DNA of 6,633 bases from Bacillota bacterium (GCA_023403375.1 JAEYEN010000060.1:1-6633); one strand, 5' to 3'. Positions 1 to 6,213 are shown, counted from the first letter of the stretch. Translations and numbers: made by a program. Notes: generated from the letters alone by a model not told the origin.

Positions 1-485
1 ATATTGTAGACAGCGTTATCGGAGACGGAAGCGTTGTCAATTACAGCCAGTCCGAAAGCGCAACGGTGGGTAAAAACTGTAAAATAGGTCCCTTTTCAAG
101 GTTGCGCCCGAATGCCGTTTTAGGGAACGACGTTCACGTCGGAAACTTCGTCGAGATTAAAAACGCGGTTCTGGGCGACGGAAGTAAGGCAAATCACTTG
201 GCATACGTGGGCGACTGCGATATAGGCAAAGGGTGCAACATAGGTTGCGGCGCGATTTTCGTTAATTATAACGGCAGAATAAAGCAAAGAAGCGTTGTAG
301 GGGATAACTGTTTTATAGGAAGTAACTGCAACGTTATAGCCCCCGTAAATATAGAAAGCAACAGTTATATTTGTGCGGGAACTACCGTTACCAAAGAAGT
401 TAAGACCGACGATTTCGTTATAGGAAGAGTCCGTCAGGAAAATCTGTCCGGCAGGGCGCATAATTATTTGAAGGAGATGAAATAG
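1..485 (+). CDS. glmU: GlmU, C-terminal acetyltransferase domain (5' end cut off by the window)
   Basis: Bifunctional GlmU acetylates glucosamine-1-phosphate and uridylates the product to UDP-GlcNAc in the cytoplasm. Only the last 160 residues are here (frame opens at base 3), equivalent to about residue 299 onward of the 456-residue E. coli enzyme, so the uridylyltransferase domain lies upstream. The visible part is a left-handed beta-helix of hexapeptide repeats (VGKNCK, IGPFSR, LGNDVH, IGKGCN and others). Aligned to E. coli from memory with no gaps, the acetyltransferase residues all match: R35 (R333), E51 (E349), K53 (K351), H65 (H363, catalytic base), Y68 (Y366), N88-Y89 (N386-Y387), K94 (K392), S107 (S405), A125 (A423) and R142 (R440). 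The segment FVNYNG has Asn where many homologues have Asp. The GTG at base 66 is internal, not the true start. The TAG stop is one base before the glmM ATG, and the glmM ribosome site lies inside the glmU 3' end. Confidence 0.96.
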   Translation, partial: IVDSVIGDGSVVNYSQSESATVGKNCKIGPFSRLRPNAVLGNDVHVGNFVEIKNAVLGDGSKANHLAYVGDCDIGKGCNIGCGAIFVNYNGRIKQRSVVGDNCFIGSNCNVIAPVNIESNSYICAGTTVTKEVKTDDFVIGRVRQENLSGRAHNYLKEMK

Positions 486-486
486 T

Positions 487-1806
487 ATGGGGTTATTTTT
501 CGGTACGGACGGTTTAAGGGGTAAAGTAAACGAAGATTTAACTTTCGACATTGCGTATAAAATAGGAAACGCACTTTCTATTTTGAAAAACAAACCTAAA
601 ATAATAATAGGTTCAGACACCAGAATTTCAAACACCTATTTAACGTTGGGTGTGGCGAGCGGCGCTTTAAGCGGCGGTGCGGACGTTATCGATATAGGCG
701 TTGTTCCCACTGCGGGTATCGCTTATATAACAAAAGAGTTAAAAGCGGACTACGGCGTGGTTATAAGCGCTTCTCATAACAGCGGAGAGTATAACGGAGT
801 TAAAGTTTTTAACGGCGACGGCTATAAACTCGGCGATAAGGAAGAAGAAAGGATAGAACGTTGCTTTATTCATCAGAGAACGAACGACTTTCCGAATATC
901 GGAAAATACGAGCAAAATTTTAACCTTATAAAGATTTATAAAAAGTTTCTGATTGGCGCAAGCGAGAACAGTTTGAAGGGGCTTAAAATCGTTTTAGACT
1001 GCGCATACGGGGCTTCGCACAGAATCGCGCCGGAAGTTTTCAGAGCGCTTGGCGCAGAAGTCGTTGCGGCGAACGCCGTAAACGACGGGCTTAAAATAAA
1101 CAGTGCGTGCGGTGCGTTATATCCGCAGAACCTTGTTAAAAAAGTGCATAGATACGGCGCCGATATGGGCTTTGCTTTCGACGGCGACGCAGACAGGCTT
1201 ATCGCGGTAAGCGATAAAGGGGAAATAGTTGACGGCGATAAGATTGTTTACGGGCTGGCGCTCTATCTCCAAAAACTCGGTAAATTGAAAGGCAATACCG
1301 TGGTAGGAACAAGCCATACGAATATGGCGATAGAAAATTCCCTTAAAGAACACGGCATCGACCTGATAAGAACCGATATAGGCGATAAATACGTTCTTGC
1401 AAAATTGTTGGAGAAAAATTTATCGATAGGCGGCGAACAGAGCGGGCACATTATATTAAAAGATATTGCAACGACGGGCGACGGCATACTTTCCGCAATC
1501 GTTCTTGCAAATATGCTTATAAACGAAAAGAAAAAGATGAGCGAAGCGCTTAAAGTGGAATTGTATCCGCAGTCTAATAAAAACGTCGTCGTGAGAGATA
1601 AATTCCGTATTATGAATAACGAAGACATCCTGAAAGCCGTGGCGAAATATAACGCCGAATTGGAAGGCGTGGGCAGAATAATGCTCAGGGCTTCCGGAAC
1701 GGAACCAAAAATAAGGGTAATGGTAGAAAGTAAAGACAAAAACTTAAACGAAAGTATTGCCGAAAACCTTGTTTTGATGATAAAAAAAGTAAACGACGAA
1801 GTTTAG
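487..1806 (+). CDS. glmM: Phosphoglucosamine mutase GlmM
   Basis: GlmM interconverts glucosamine-6-phosphate and glucosamine-1-phosphate, supplying the GlmU substrate for peptidoglycan precursors. The 439 residues match the usual family length (about 445). All four landmarks of the alpha-D-phosphohexomutase fold are present: N-terminal FGTDGLRG (5-12); the phosphoserine loop ISASHN (93-98), S96 being the catalytic phosphoserine by comparison with E. coli S102; the Mg-binding loop DGDADR (232-237); the sugar-binding GGEQSGH (315-321); and the phosphate-binding RASGTEPKIR (401-410). The residue after SHN is Ser rather than the common Pro, which should not affect catalysis. The ATG start is supported by AAGGAG at 471-476, ten bases upstream, and by the family N-terminus. 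One base separates it from the glmU stop. In many Bacillota glmM instead follows cdaA and ybbR; here its upstream neighbour is glmU. An intrinsic terminator follows 71 bases after the stop. Confidence 0.98.
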   Translation: MGLFFGTDGLRGKVNEDLTFDIAYKIGNALSILKNKPKIIIGSDTRISNTYLTLGVASGALSGGADVIDIGVVPTAGIAYITKELKADYGVVISASHNSGEYNGVKVFNGDGYKLGDKEEERIERCFIHQRTNDFPNIGKYEQNFNLIKIYKKFLIGASENSLKGLKIVLDCAYGASHRIAPEVFRALGAEVVAANAVNDGLKINSACGALYPQNLVKKVHRYGADMGFAFDGDADRLIAVSDKGEIVDGDKIVYGLALYLQKLGKLKGNTVVGTSHTNMAIENSLKEHGIDLIRTDIGDKYVLAKLLEKNLSIGGEQSGHIILKDIATTGDGILSAIVLANMLINEKKKMSEALKVELYPQSNKNVVVRDKFRIMNNEDILKAVAKYNAELEGVGRIMLRASGTEPKIRVMVESKDKNLNESIAENLVLMIKKVNDEV

Positions 1807-1853
1807 CCTTGATATGCTTTTATACGGCAGAACCCCCACATAGACAAATAAAT

Positions 1854-1871
1854 TAAACGTAATAAACGTAA
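1854..1871. repeat. Two tandem copies of a 9-base unit
   Basis: TAAACGTAA occurs twice head to tail at 1854-1862 and 1863-1871, and a degenerate third copy (TATAAACGC) runs into the terminator stem. It lies between the glmM stop and the terminator. No function is apparent, and A/T-rich simple repetition is a sufficient explanation. Confidence 0.6.
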
Positions 1872-1877
1872 TATAAA

Positions 1878-1915
1878 CGCCGCTCTTTTTATTGTTAAAA
1901 GGCGGCGCTTTTTTT
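1878..1915 (+). terminator. Rho-independent terminator of the glmU-glmM unit
   Basis: The left arm is CGCCGC (1878-1883), a bulged T, then CTTTT (1885-1889). The loop is 1890-1896. The right arm is AAAAG (1897-1901) then GCGGCG (1902-1907). This gives 11 base pairs with a G/C-rich base and one bulge, followed by C and seven T residues (1909-1915). The position 71 bases after the glmM stop is right for ending this transcript. The complementary strand has no U-tract after the hairpin, so it acts in one direction only. Confidence 0.92.
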
Positions 1916-2130
1916 ATATGCATTTTTTATGTGTATTTTAATTTTTTAGTTTTGGTTTGATTTTGTTATATTTTTTACATTATCGGAATATTGCAATTAA
2001 GATATGGGAAGATAAGGTTAAAACCGTAAACGCTTAAAAAAGCGCGTTAAGGAGAATACGGGTAAGGTTGCTAAACTAAAAACATTGCCTTAAACGACAA
2101 ATTATATTAAAAAAACGTTAAAAAATATTT
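1916..2130. other. A/T-rich intergenic stretch, no gene seen
   Basis: With its flanks this belongs to the 420-base gap between glmM and the membrane-protein gene. I see no credible reading frame. A small hairpin, CGCTT (2031-2035) with AAGCG (2040-2044) around an AAAA loop, is followed at 2049-2054 by AAGGAG, which looks like a ribosome site but has no ATG or GTG suitably placed after it. A loose match to a promoter, TTTACA (1974-1979) and TAAGAT (1998-2003) with an 18-base spacer, lies upstream. I recognise no riboswitch class. A perfect A/T palindrome (2121-2132) borders the first promoter and may act as an UP-like element. Confidence 0.5.
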
Positions 2131-2159
2131 TTGACTGCCCGAAACAAAAATTTTACAAT
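2131..2159 (+). promoter_or_regulatory. Sigma-A type promoter P1 of the pncB-lspA operon
   Basis: TTGACT at 2131-2136 and TACAAT at 2154-2159 are separated by exactly 17 bases. Each box differs from the consensus by one base. The sequence upstream is a run of A and T tracts resembling an UP element. Transcription would begin near 2166, giving a leader of about 60 bases that includes the inverted repeat at 2168-2189. Confidence 0.8.
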
Positions 2160-2167
2160 GGTTAAAT

Positions 2168-2189
2168 TATATTTACAAAAGTAAATATA
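2168..2189. promoter_or_regulatory. Perfect 22-bp inverted repeat, candidate operator
   Basis: The arms TATATTTAC (2168-2176) and GTAAATATA (2181-2189) are exact reverse complements around an AAAA centre. The repeat covers the -35 box of promoter P2 (2172-2177) and half of its spacer, and lies just after the predicted P1 start. Symmetry and placement suit a dimeric repressor able to affect both promoters. The core TTTAC-N4-GTAAA does not let me name a regulator family. An alternative is a weak A/T hairpin in the P1 leader. Confidence 0.55.
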
Positions 2190-2200
2190 TGTGGTATACT
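2172..2200 (+). promoter_or_regulatory. Sigma-A type promoter P2 with extended -10
   Basis: TTTACA (2172-2177) and TATACT (2195-2200) are separated by 17 bases, and a TG dinucleotide at 2192-2193 makes an extended -10 element. Transcription would begin near 2207, about 20 bases before the ATG at 2227, leaving room only for the ribosome site AGGAG (2214-2218). It lies 41 bases downstream of P1 in the same orientation. Confidence 0.85.
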
Positions 2201-2226
2201 GAATAAAAAAAACAGGAGTTTGCATT

Positions 2227-2700
2227 ATGAAATTATCCAAGAACAAAATGATAACCGCAATAATCTCGATTGTTATCTTAATTGCTGCGCTTACGCTGAT
2301 GATAGTTGACTGGGCTGTTCCGCTTGAACTGTTCACTCATCCCATACTTAACTTTTTAATGGTATTGTTTATCGGTTTCGGCGTTATGTGTCTTACTTAC
2401 GGGTTTTACAGAAAATCGCCGTGGTATTTCTTTTTATCGGCAATTTTATTGTCTTTTGCGATTTTTTACATTGTTATTCAATACGTAAAAATGTGGTGGA
2501 TAGTTCTTATCGCGGTTGTTGTGTTTGACGCAATAGTGGCAATCGTCAGTTTTATGACGGCTGGCAGTCAGACGGAAGATATCGCGCTTAACAAATCTCC
2601 CGATTATAAAGACTATAAACAACGCAAAGCGGAAAAAGAAGAAAAAGAAGCGGCGGAAGAGAAAAAAGAACTTCCTAAGATAAAATCTTTCAAAGACTAA
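2227..2700 (+). CDS. Four-helix membrane protein with charged cytoplasmic tail, function unknown
   Basis: I do not recognise this 157-residue protein. It has four hydrophobic segments, at about residues 8-30, 38-60, 65-84 and 89-112. The basic N-terminus (MKLSKNK) and the YRKSPWY loop between helices 2 and 3 predict both termini in the cytoplasm. The tail from residue 113 is highly charged, with a Lys/Glu-rich stretch (132-148) likely to form a helix or short coiled coil, ending in KIKSFKD. There is no signal peptide cleavage site, lipobox or catalytic motif. AGGAG (2214-2218) lies eight bases before the ATG. It is the first gene after the tandem promoters and is eleven bases from pncB, so it is co-transcribed with it. 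A role in transport of a pncB substrate cannot be claimed: it is small and resembles no niacin transporter that I can identify. Confidence 0.85.
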   Translation: MKLSKNKMITAIISIVILIAALTLMIVDWAVPLELFTHPILNFLMVLFIGFGVMCLTYGFYRKSPWYFFLSAILLSFAIFYIVIQYVKMWWIVLIAVVVFDAIVAIVSFMTAGSQTEDIALNKSPDYKDYKQRKAEKEEKEAAEEKKELPKIKSFKD

Positions 2701-2711
2701 AAGGAGCCACA

Positions 2712-4160
2712 ATGACGGGTAGAAATCTCACTTTGCTTACAGACCTTTATCAACTTACTATGATGAACGGTTATTTTGTCGAGGGCAGAGCGAAAGAAAC
2801 AGCCGTTTTCGACGTGTTTTTTCGCCAGAACGGCACAATAACTTATTCTCTTGCCTGCGGGTTGGAGCAAGTTACCGATTATATACTTAACCTTAACTTC
2901 GGCGACGAAGAAATCGAATATTTAAGAAGTCTGAATATTTTTGGCGAAGATTTTTTGAATTATCTCCGCGACTTCAAGTTCAGCGGCGACGTTTATGCCG
3001 TTCCGGAAGGCACCGTCGTTTTCCCCGGGGAACCTATTTTAACGGTTAAGGCGCCGGTGATAGAGGCTCAACTTATAGAAACCGCTATCCTTAATATGAT
3101 AAATTTCCAGACGCTTATCGCTTCCAAATCGGCAAAAATCAATTATGCCGCCAAGGGCGACGTTATTATGGAATTCGGACTGCGCAGGGCACAGGCGCCC
3201 GACGCGGGTATTTACGGGGCGAGAGCCGCCGTTATAGGCGGTTGCGCGTCTACTTCCAACGTGCTTGCGGGTAAAATGTTCGATATACCCGTTTCCGGTA
3301 CGCACGCGCACAGTTGGGTAATGAATTTTGAAGACGAATACACGGCGTTTAAAAAGTATGCAGACGTTTATCCCGACAACGCGCTTCTGCTTGTCGATAC
3401 TTACGACACGTTAAAAAGCGGTATACCGAACGCGATAAAAGTTTTCGACTATCTGACTGCAAAAGGATATACGCCGAAAGGCATAAGATTAGACAGCGGC
3501 GACCTTGCCTATTTAAGTAAGAAAGCCCGCGAAATGCTGGATAAAGCAGGGTATACCGACGCGAAAATTTGCGCTTCGGGCGACCTTGACGAATATTCTA
3601 TAAACTCGCTTAAAAATCAGGGTGCGAAAATCGACTTCTGGGGGGTTGGCACAAGACTTATAACCAGCGCGGACATGCCTGCGCTCGGCGGCGTTTATAA
3701 ACTTGCGGCGGTTTACGACGATGACGGAAAGGAAATACCCAAAATAAAAATTTCCGACAACGCGGCAAAAATCACTAACCCCGGTTTCAAAAACATTTGC
3801 AGGGTTTACGATAATAAAACGGGAATGGCGGAAGCGGACTTTATTTGTTTAAGAAGCGAAAAAGACGTGGATACTACGAAACCGCTTGTTTTAACGCACC
3901 CGACGGACAGGTGGAAGAAAATCGAGTTTAAGGACTATACCGTAAGAAAATTGCATTGCGACATTATTAAAAACGGTAAGTTGGTTTACAGACTGCCCAA
4001 ACTTAAAGAAATTAAAAAATACGCCGAAAAGGAATTAAACAGCTTTTGGGACGAATATAAACGTCTTGACAGTCCGCACCTTTATAAAGTGGACTTGTCT
4101 GACGAACTTTATGAACTTAAAAGAAGAATGTTGGTCGAGATACGTGGCGAAAATTCTTGA
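2712..4160 (+). CDS. pncB: Nicotinate phosphoribosyltransferase PncB
   Basis: It joins nicotinate to PRPP, coupled to ATP hydrolysis, to give nicotinate mononucleotide, the entry step of the Preiss-Handler NAD salvage route. Its 482 residues fit the longer form common in Bacillota. Family signatures: N-terminal TDLYQLTM (10-17), FGLRRAQ (155-161), SGTHAHSW (195-202), GIRLDSGDL (257-265) and GVGTRL (311-316). By comparison with Salmonella PncB, H200 in the THAHSW segment is the histidine that is phosphorylated by ATP. Glycine-rich and acidic segments around 257-316 belong to the PRPP-binding barrel. The C-terminal part (about 395-482) is the extra domain of this subgroup. AAGGAG (2701-2706) directly follows the upstream TAA and is five bases from the ATG. 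The next gene begins 17 bases after its stop. A nicotinamide-specific enzyme is less likely given the sequence match. Confidence 0.95.
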   Translation: MTGRNLTLLTDLYQLTMMNGYFVEGRAKETAVFDVFFRQNGTITYSLACGLEQVTDYILNLNFGDEEIEYLRSLNIFGEDFLNYLRDFKFSGDVYAVPEGTVVFPGEPILTVKAPVIEAQLIETAILNMINFQTLIASKSAKINYAAKGDVIMEFGLRRAQAPDAGIYGARAAVIGGCASTSNVLAGKMFDIPVSGTHAHSWVMNFEDEYTAFKKYADVYPDNALLLVDTYDTLKSGIPNAIKVFDYLTAKGYTPKGIRLDSGDLAYLSKKAREMLDKAGYTDAKICASGDLDEYSINSLKNQGAKIDFWGVGTRLITSADMPALGGVYKLAAVYDDDGKEIPKIKISDNAAKITNPGFKNICRVYDNKTGMAEADFICLRSEKDVDTTKPLVLTHPTDRWKKIEFKDYTVRKLHCDIIKNGKLVYRLPKLKEIKKYAEKELNSFWDEYKRLDSPHLYKVDLSDELYELKRRMLVEIRGENS

Positions 4161-4177
4161 ATTTAAGGTAGAACGAA

Positions 4178-4774
4178 GTGGAACTGAAAAAACGTAAATA
4201 TAAAAGAGCCGAAGTGGAAGAGATTTTAGACGAAGTATCCGCTAAAAATCAGGAACTCTTAGGCGAATATAAAGACGAACTTGAAAATTTAAAAGCGGAA
4301 AACAGGATTCTTTCCGAACGGCTTGACGAATATAAAAGAAAAGCCGCTTTAATAAATCAGGCGATTATATCGGCGGAAAAAAAGTCCGCCGATATAATTC
4401 GTCGTGCGGAAACCAAATACGCGCTGGAAGTTCAGTCTTTAAAAACCTTTTGCGAAAGGTACGAACGGTATTTTGCTTATCTGGAAGAGAAATATCCTTC
4501 TTACGGAACGGTGTCCGAAGCGAGCCTGATTTTCAGAAAAATCGCCGACGCCGTAAACGAGAACAAAGACGACAAAAAGACGATAGAGAAAGCGGATAAA
4601 ATTCTGAAAACAAGCAAACAGACGGGTAAACCGCCTTTCGACCCCAAAGCCAAAATCAACGACTACATCGCCGCGACGGGCGACAACGGGTTTAATCTCG
4701 ACGAAGTGTTAAACCCCGGCGAACTTCATTTGGAGGACTTATGCAAAGAGTTGGGACTTCTGGACGAACAGTAA
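4178..4774 (+). CDS. DivIVA-like coiled-coil protein
   Basis: The 198-residue protein is soluble and highly charged. Residues 8-75 resemble the DivIVA/GpsB family: a short KYKRAEVEEILDEV segment like the family's N-terminal element, then a heptad-rich coiled coil (about 22-57), and INQAIISAEKKSADII (59-74), which parallels the second conserved DivIVA block. The middle (76-106) continues as charged helix. A Lys-rich linker follows (130-160), and the C-terminus ends in a compact acidic block, LNPGELHLEDLCKELGLL (178-195). If it is DivIVA-like, it would bind curved membrane at the septum or poles and recruit envelope machinery. Context supports this: in Bacillota, divIVA lies near ileS, lspA and the rluD-like ylyB. 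The start is GTG, with AAGGTA (4165-4170) seven bases upstream. The typical Gly-Tyr membrane-binding tip of DivIVA is not obvious, so the name is provisional. The last 34 bases overlap lspA. Confidence 0.65.
   Translation: MELKKRKYKRAEVEEILDEVSAKNQELLGEYKDELENLKAENRILSERLDEYKRKAALINQAIISAEKKSADIIRRAETKYALEVQSLKTFCERYERYFAYLEEKYPSYGTVSEASLIFRKIADAVNENKDDKKTIEKADKILKTSKQTGKPPFDPKAKINDYIAATGDNGFNLDEVLNPGELHLEDLCKELGLLDEQ
4364..4398. repeat. Perfect 14-bp inverted repeat inside the DivIVA-like gene
   Basis: The arms at 4364-4377 (ATTATATCGGCGGA) and 4385-4398 (TCCGCCGATATAAT) are exact reverse complements around a seven-base loop, AAAAAAG. A further G-T pair at 4363/4399 is possible in RNA. It encodes the locally symmetric peptide IISAEKKSADII. 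No T-run follows on either strand, so it is not an ordinary intrinsic terminator. It may be a structured mRNA element or may arise from codon choice on a near-symmetric peptide. Confidence 0.9.
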
Positions 4775-5316
4775 AAACAAAAAAAGCGGTGCTGGAAAAT
4801 TTAATACTTTTTTCCGTGCTTCTTTTACTTGTTCTGCTTGACCAGATTGTTAAAATATACCTGAAAAACGCTCACGAAAACGACGGCTGGCAGCAAACCG
4901 AAATCATAAAAAACTTTTTTTATTTTTATTATACGGAAAACGAAGGCGCCGCTTGGAGTTTTCTTGCGGATAAAGACTGGGGACAACTGTTCTTCAAAAT
5001 TTTAACGGGCGTCGCGCTTGTCGTTTTTGTCGTTATCTATATTATTTTAACTAAAAAACACATAAAATTTTATCGTATTCCGCTTGTTATGATAACTGCG
5101 GGCACGATAGGCAATTTCATAGACAGACTTCTCTATAACAAAGTAGTCGATTTTATAAGATTTATATTCGGCAACTATTATTTCCCCGTGTTCAATATCG
5201 CCGATATTTTACTTACCGTGGGCGCGGCAATGGTTATAATCGCGCTTATCGTCGATATGATAAAGGACGGATTGAAAAAAGATGCAAACAATAACGCTGA
5301 CGGTATCGGAAAGTAA
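4741..5316 (+). CDS. lspA: Lipoprotein signal peptidase (signal peptidase II) LspA
   Basis: This membrane aspartyl protease removes the signal peptide from diacylglyceryl-modified prolipoproteins, just before the +1 Cys. The 191 residues include four hydrophobic helices, at about 20-38, 82-104, 112-130 and 152-174. Family motifs are all present: LLDQIVK (32-38, conserved D34), TENEGAAWSF (65-74), GNFIDRL (124-130), VVDFI (135-139) and FNIADI (151-156). D137 and D155 are the predicted catalytic pair. The protein is slightly longer than the usual 150-170 residues because of an N-terminal basic lead and a polar tail (KKDANNNADGIGK). The ATG at 4741 is preferred over the in-frame GTG at 4789 because TGGAGG (4731-4736) lies four bases before the former and nothing similar precedes the latter. 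The start overlaps the upstream gene by 34 bases and the end overlaps the next by 35, so translation is probably coupled. Confidence 0.96.
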   Translation: MQRVGTSGRTVKTKKAVLENLILFSVLLLLVLLDQIVKIYLKNAHENDGWQQTEIIKNFFYFYYTENEGAAWSFLADKDWGQLFFKILTGVALVVFVVIYIILTKKHIKFYRIPLVMITAGTIGNFIDRLLYNKVVDFIRFIFGNYYFPVFNIADILLTVGAAMVIIALIVDMIKDGLKKDANNNADGIGK

Positions 5317-6187
5317 AGACGAAAACAAAAGGGCAGACGTTTTTTTGTCCGAAAATACCGACTTTTCGCGCTCGCACCTTAAAAAACTTGCGGACGACGG
5401 TTTTATTACCGTAAACGGCGAAAAATGCAAATTTTCAAAACCGCTTAAAATTTCGGACGTAATAGTTTTAACCGTTCCGCAGGAAAAAAATCTCGACGTC
5501 GTTCCTAAAAACATTCCGGTAAAAATAATTTATCAGGACGACGACGTGGCGGTTATAGATAAACCGCAGGGAATGACGGTGCATGCAGGCAACGGAACTA
5601 ACGGCGATACGCTCGTCAACGCGCTTTTGTATCACCTTAGCAGTTTGTCGGGTATAAACGGCGTTATAAGACCGGGCATCGTTCACAGAATAGACAAAAA
5701 CACGTCTGGGCTACTCGTAGTCGCAAAAAACGACAGGGCGCATCTCGCGATTTCAAAACAGTTGGAAGATAAAACCTGTAACAGAAAATACGTTGCGTTG
5801 TTAGAAGGCGTCCTGAAAGAAGACTCGGGCGTTATAGAAACGCAGATAGGCAGAAACCCCAAAGACCGTACCAAAATGGCGGTCGTTAAAAACGGCAGAA
5901 CGGCGATTACCGAATTTAAGGTTTTGAAAAGATACGCGGAATACACGCTTTGCGAATTTTCTTTGAAAACGGGGCGGACGCACCAGATAAGAGTTCACGC
6001 AAAATATATCGGACACCCGATTGTCGGCGACCCCGAATACGGAATAAAAAATCAGAAATTCAAACTGAACGGACAACTTTTGCATGCAAAAGAACTGACT
6101 TTCGTTCATCCTTCAACGGGGGAAACGGTAACTTTCAATAGTCCGCTTCCCGATTACTTTGAAAACGTGCTGAAAAAACTTAAATAA
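5282..6187 (+). CDS. rluD: RluD-family 23S rRNA pseudouridine synthase
   Basis: Enzymes of this family isomerise uridine to pseudouridine in RNA; RluD of E. coli modifies helix 69 of 23S rRNA. The 301 residues fit the family. An N-terminal S4-type RNA-binding domain spans about 16-65 (KRADVFLSE, then the SRSHLKKLADDGFITVNG segment). The RluA-type catalytic domain follows: DDDVAVIDKPQGMTVHAG (86-103), the signature GIVHRIDKNTSGLLVVAK (132-149) with catalytic D138, RKYVAL (168-173) with the conserved Tyr, and GRTHQIRVH (231-239). The ATG at 5282 overlaps the lspA end by 35 bases; AAAGGA (5262-5267) is 14 bases upstream, which is rather long, so coupling to lspA translation may matter. The position next to lspA matches ylyB in Bacillus. 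The exact target uridines cannot be read from the sequence, and Bacillota carry several RluA-family paralogues, so the symbol is by family and context. Confidence 0.9.
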   Translation: MQTITLTVSESKDENKRADVFLSENTDFSRSHLKKLADDGFITVNGEKCKFSKPLKISDVIVLTVPQEKNLDVVPKNIPVKIIYQDDDVAVIDKPQGMTVHAGNGTNGDTLVNALLYHLSSLSGINGVIRPGIVHRIDKNTSGLLVVAKNDRAHLAISKQLEDKTCNRKYVALLEGVLKEDSGVIETQIGRNPKDRTKMAVVKNGRTAITEFKVLKRYAEYTLCEFSLKTGRTHQIRVHAKYIGHPIVGDPEYGIKNQKFKLNGQLLHAKELTFVHPSTGETVTFNSPLPDYFENVLKKLK

Positions 6188-6213
6188 AATTTTTGCAAAT
6201 CGCTTAATAAAAC

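Noticed and set aside
66..485. GTG at 66 as the start of a complete 139-residue acetyltransferase
   Set aside because: The same frame stays open to the window edge and encodes GlmU-like hexapeptide repeats upstream, so this is a truncated glmU, not a short separate gene.
120..635. Minus-strand open frame of 171 codons across the glmU-glmM junction
   Set aside because: It is antisense to two well-supported genes, has no good ribosome site that I can see and no recognisable protein features. It is a shadow frame, as are the other minus-strand frames opposite glmM, pncB and rluD.
2001..2130. Riboswitch upstream of the pncB operon
   Set aside because: The strong promoters P1 and P2 lie downstream of this region, and I could not match any known riboswitch core (including NAD-sensing types).
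4904..4930. A- and T-runs in lspA as a possible frameshift or terminator site
   Set aside because: The frame runs through intact, encoding the conserved segment before TENEGAAWSF, and there is no G/C stem.
5950..6141. Plus-strand 63-codon frame inside rluD
   Set aside because: It lies wholly within the catalytic domain of rluD in another frame, and its composition is not protein-like.
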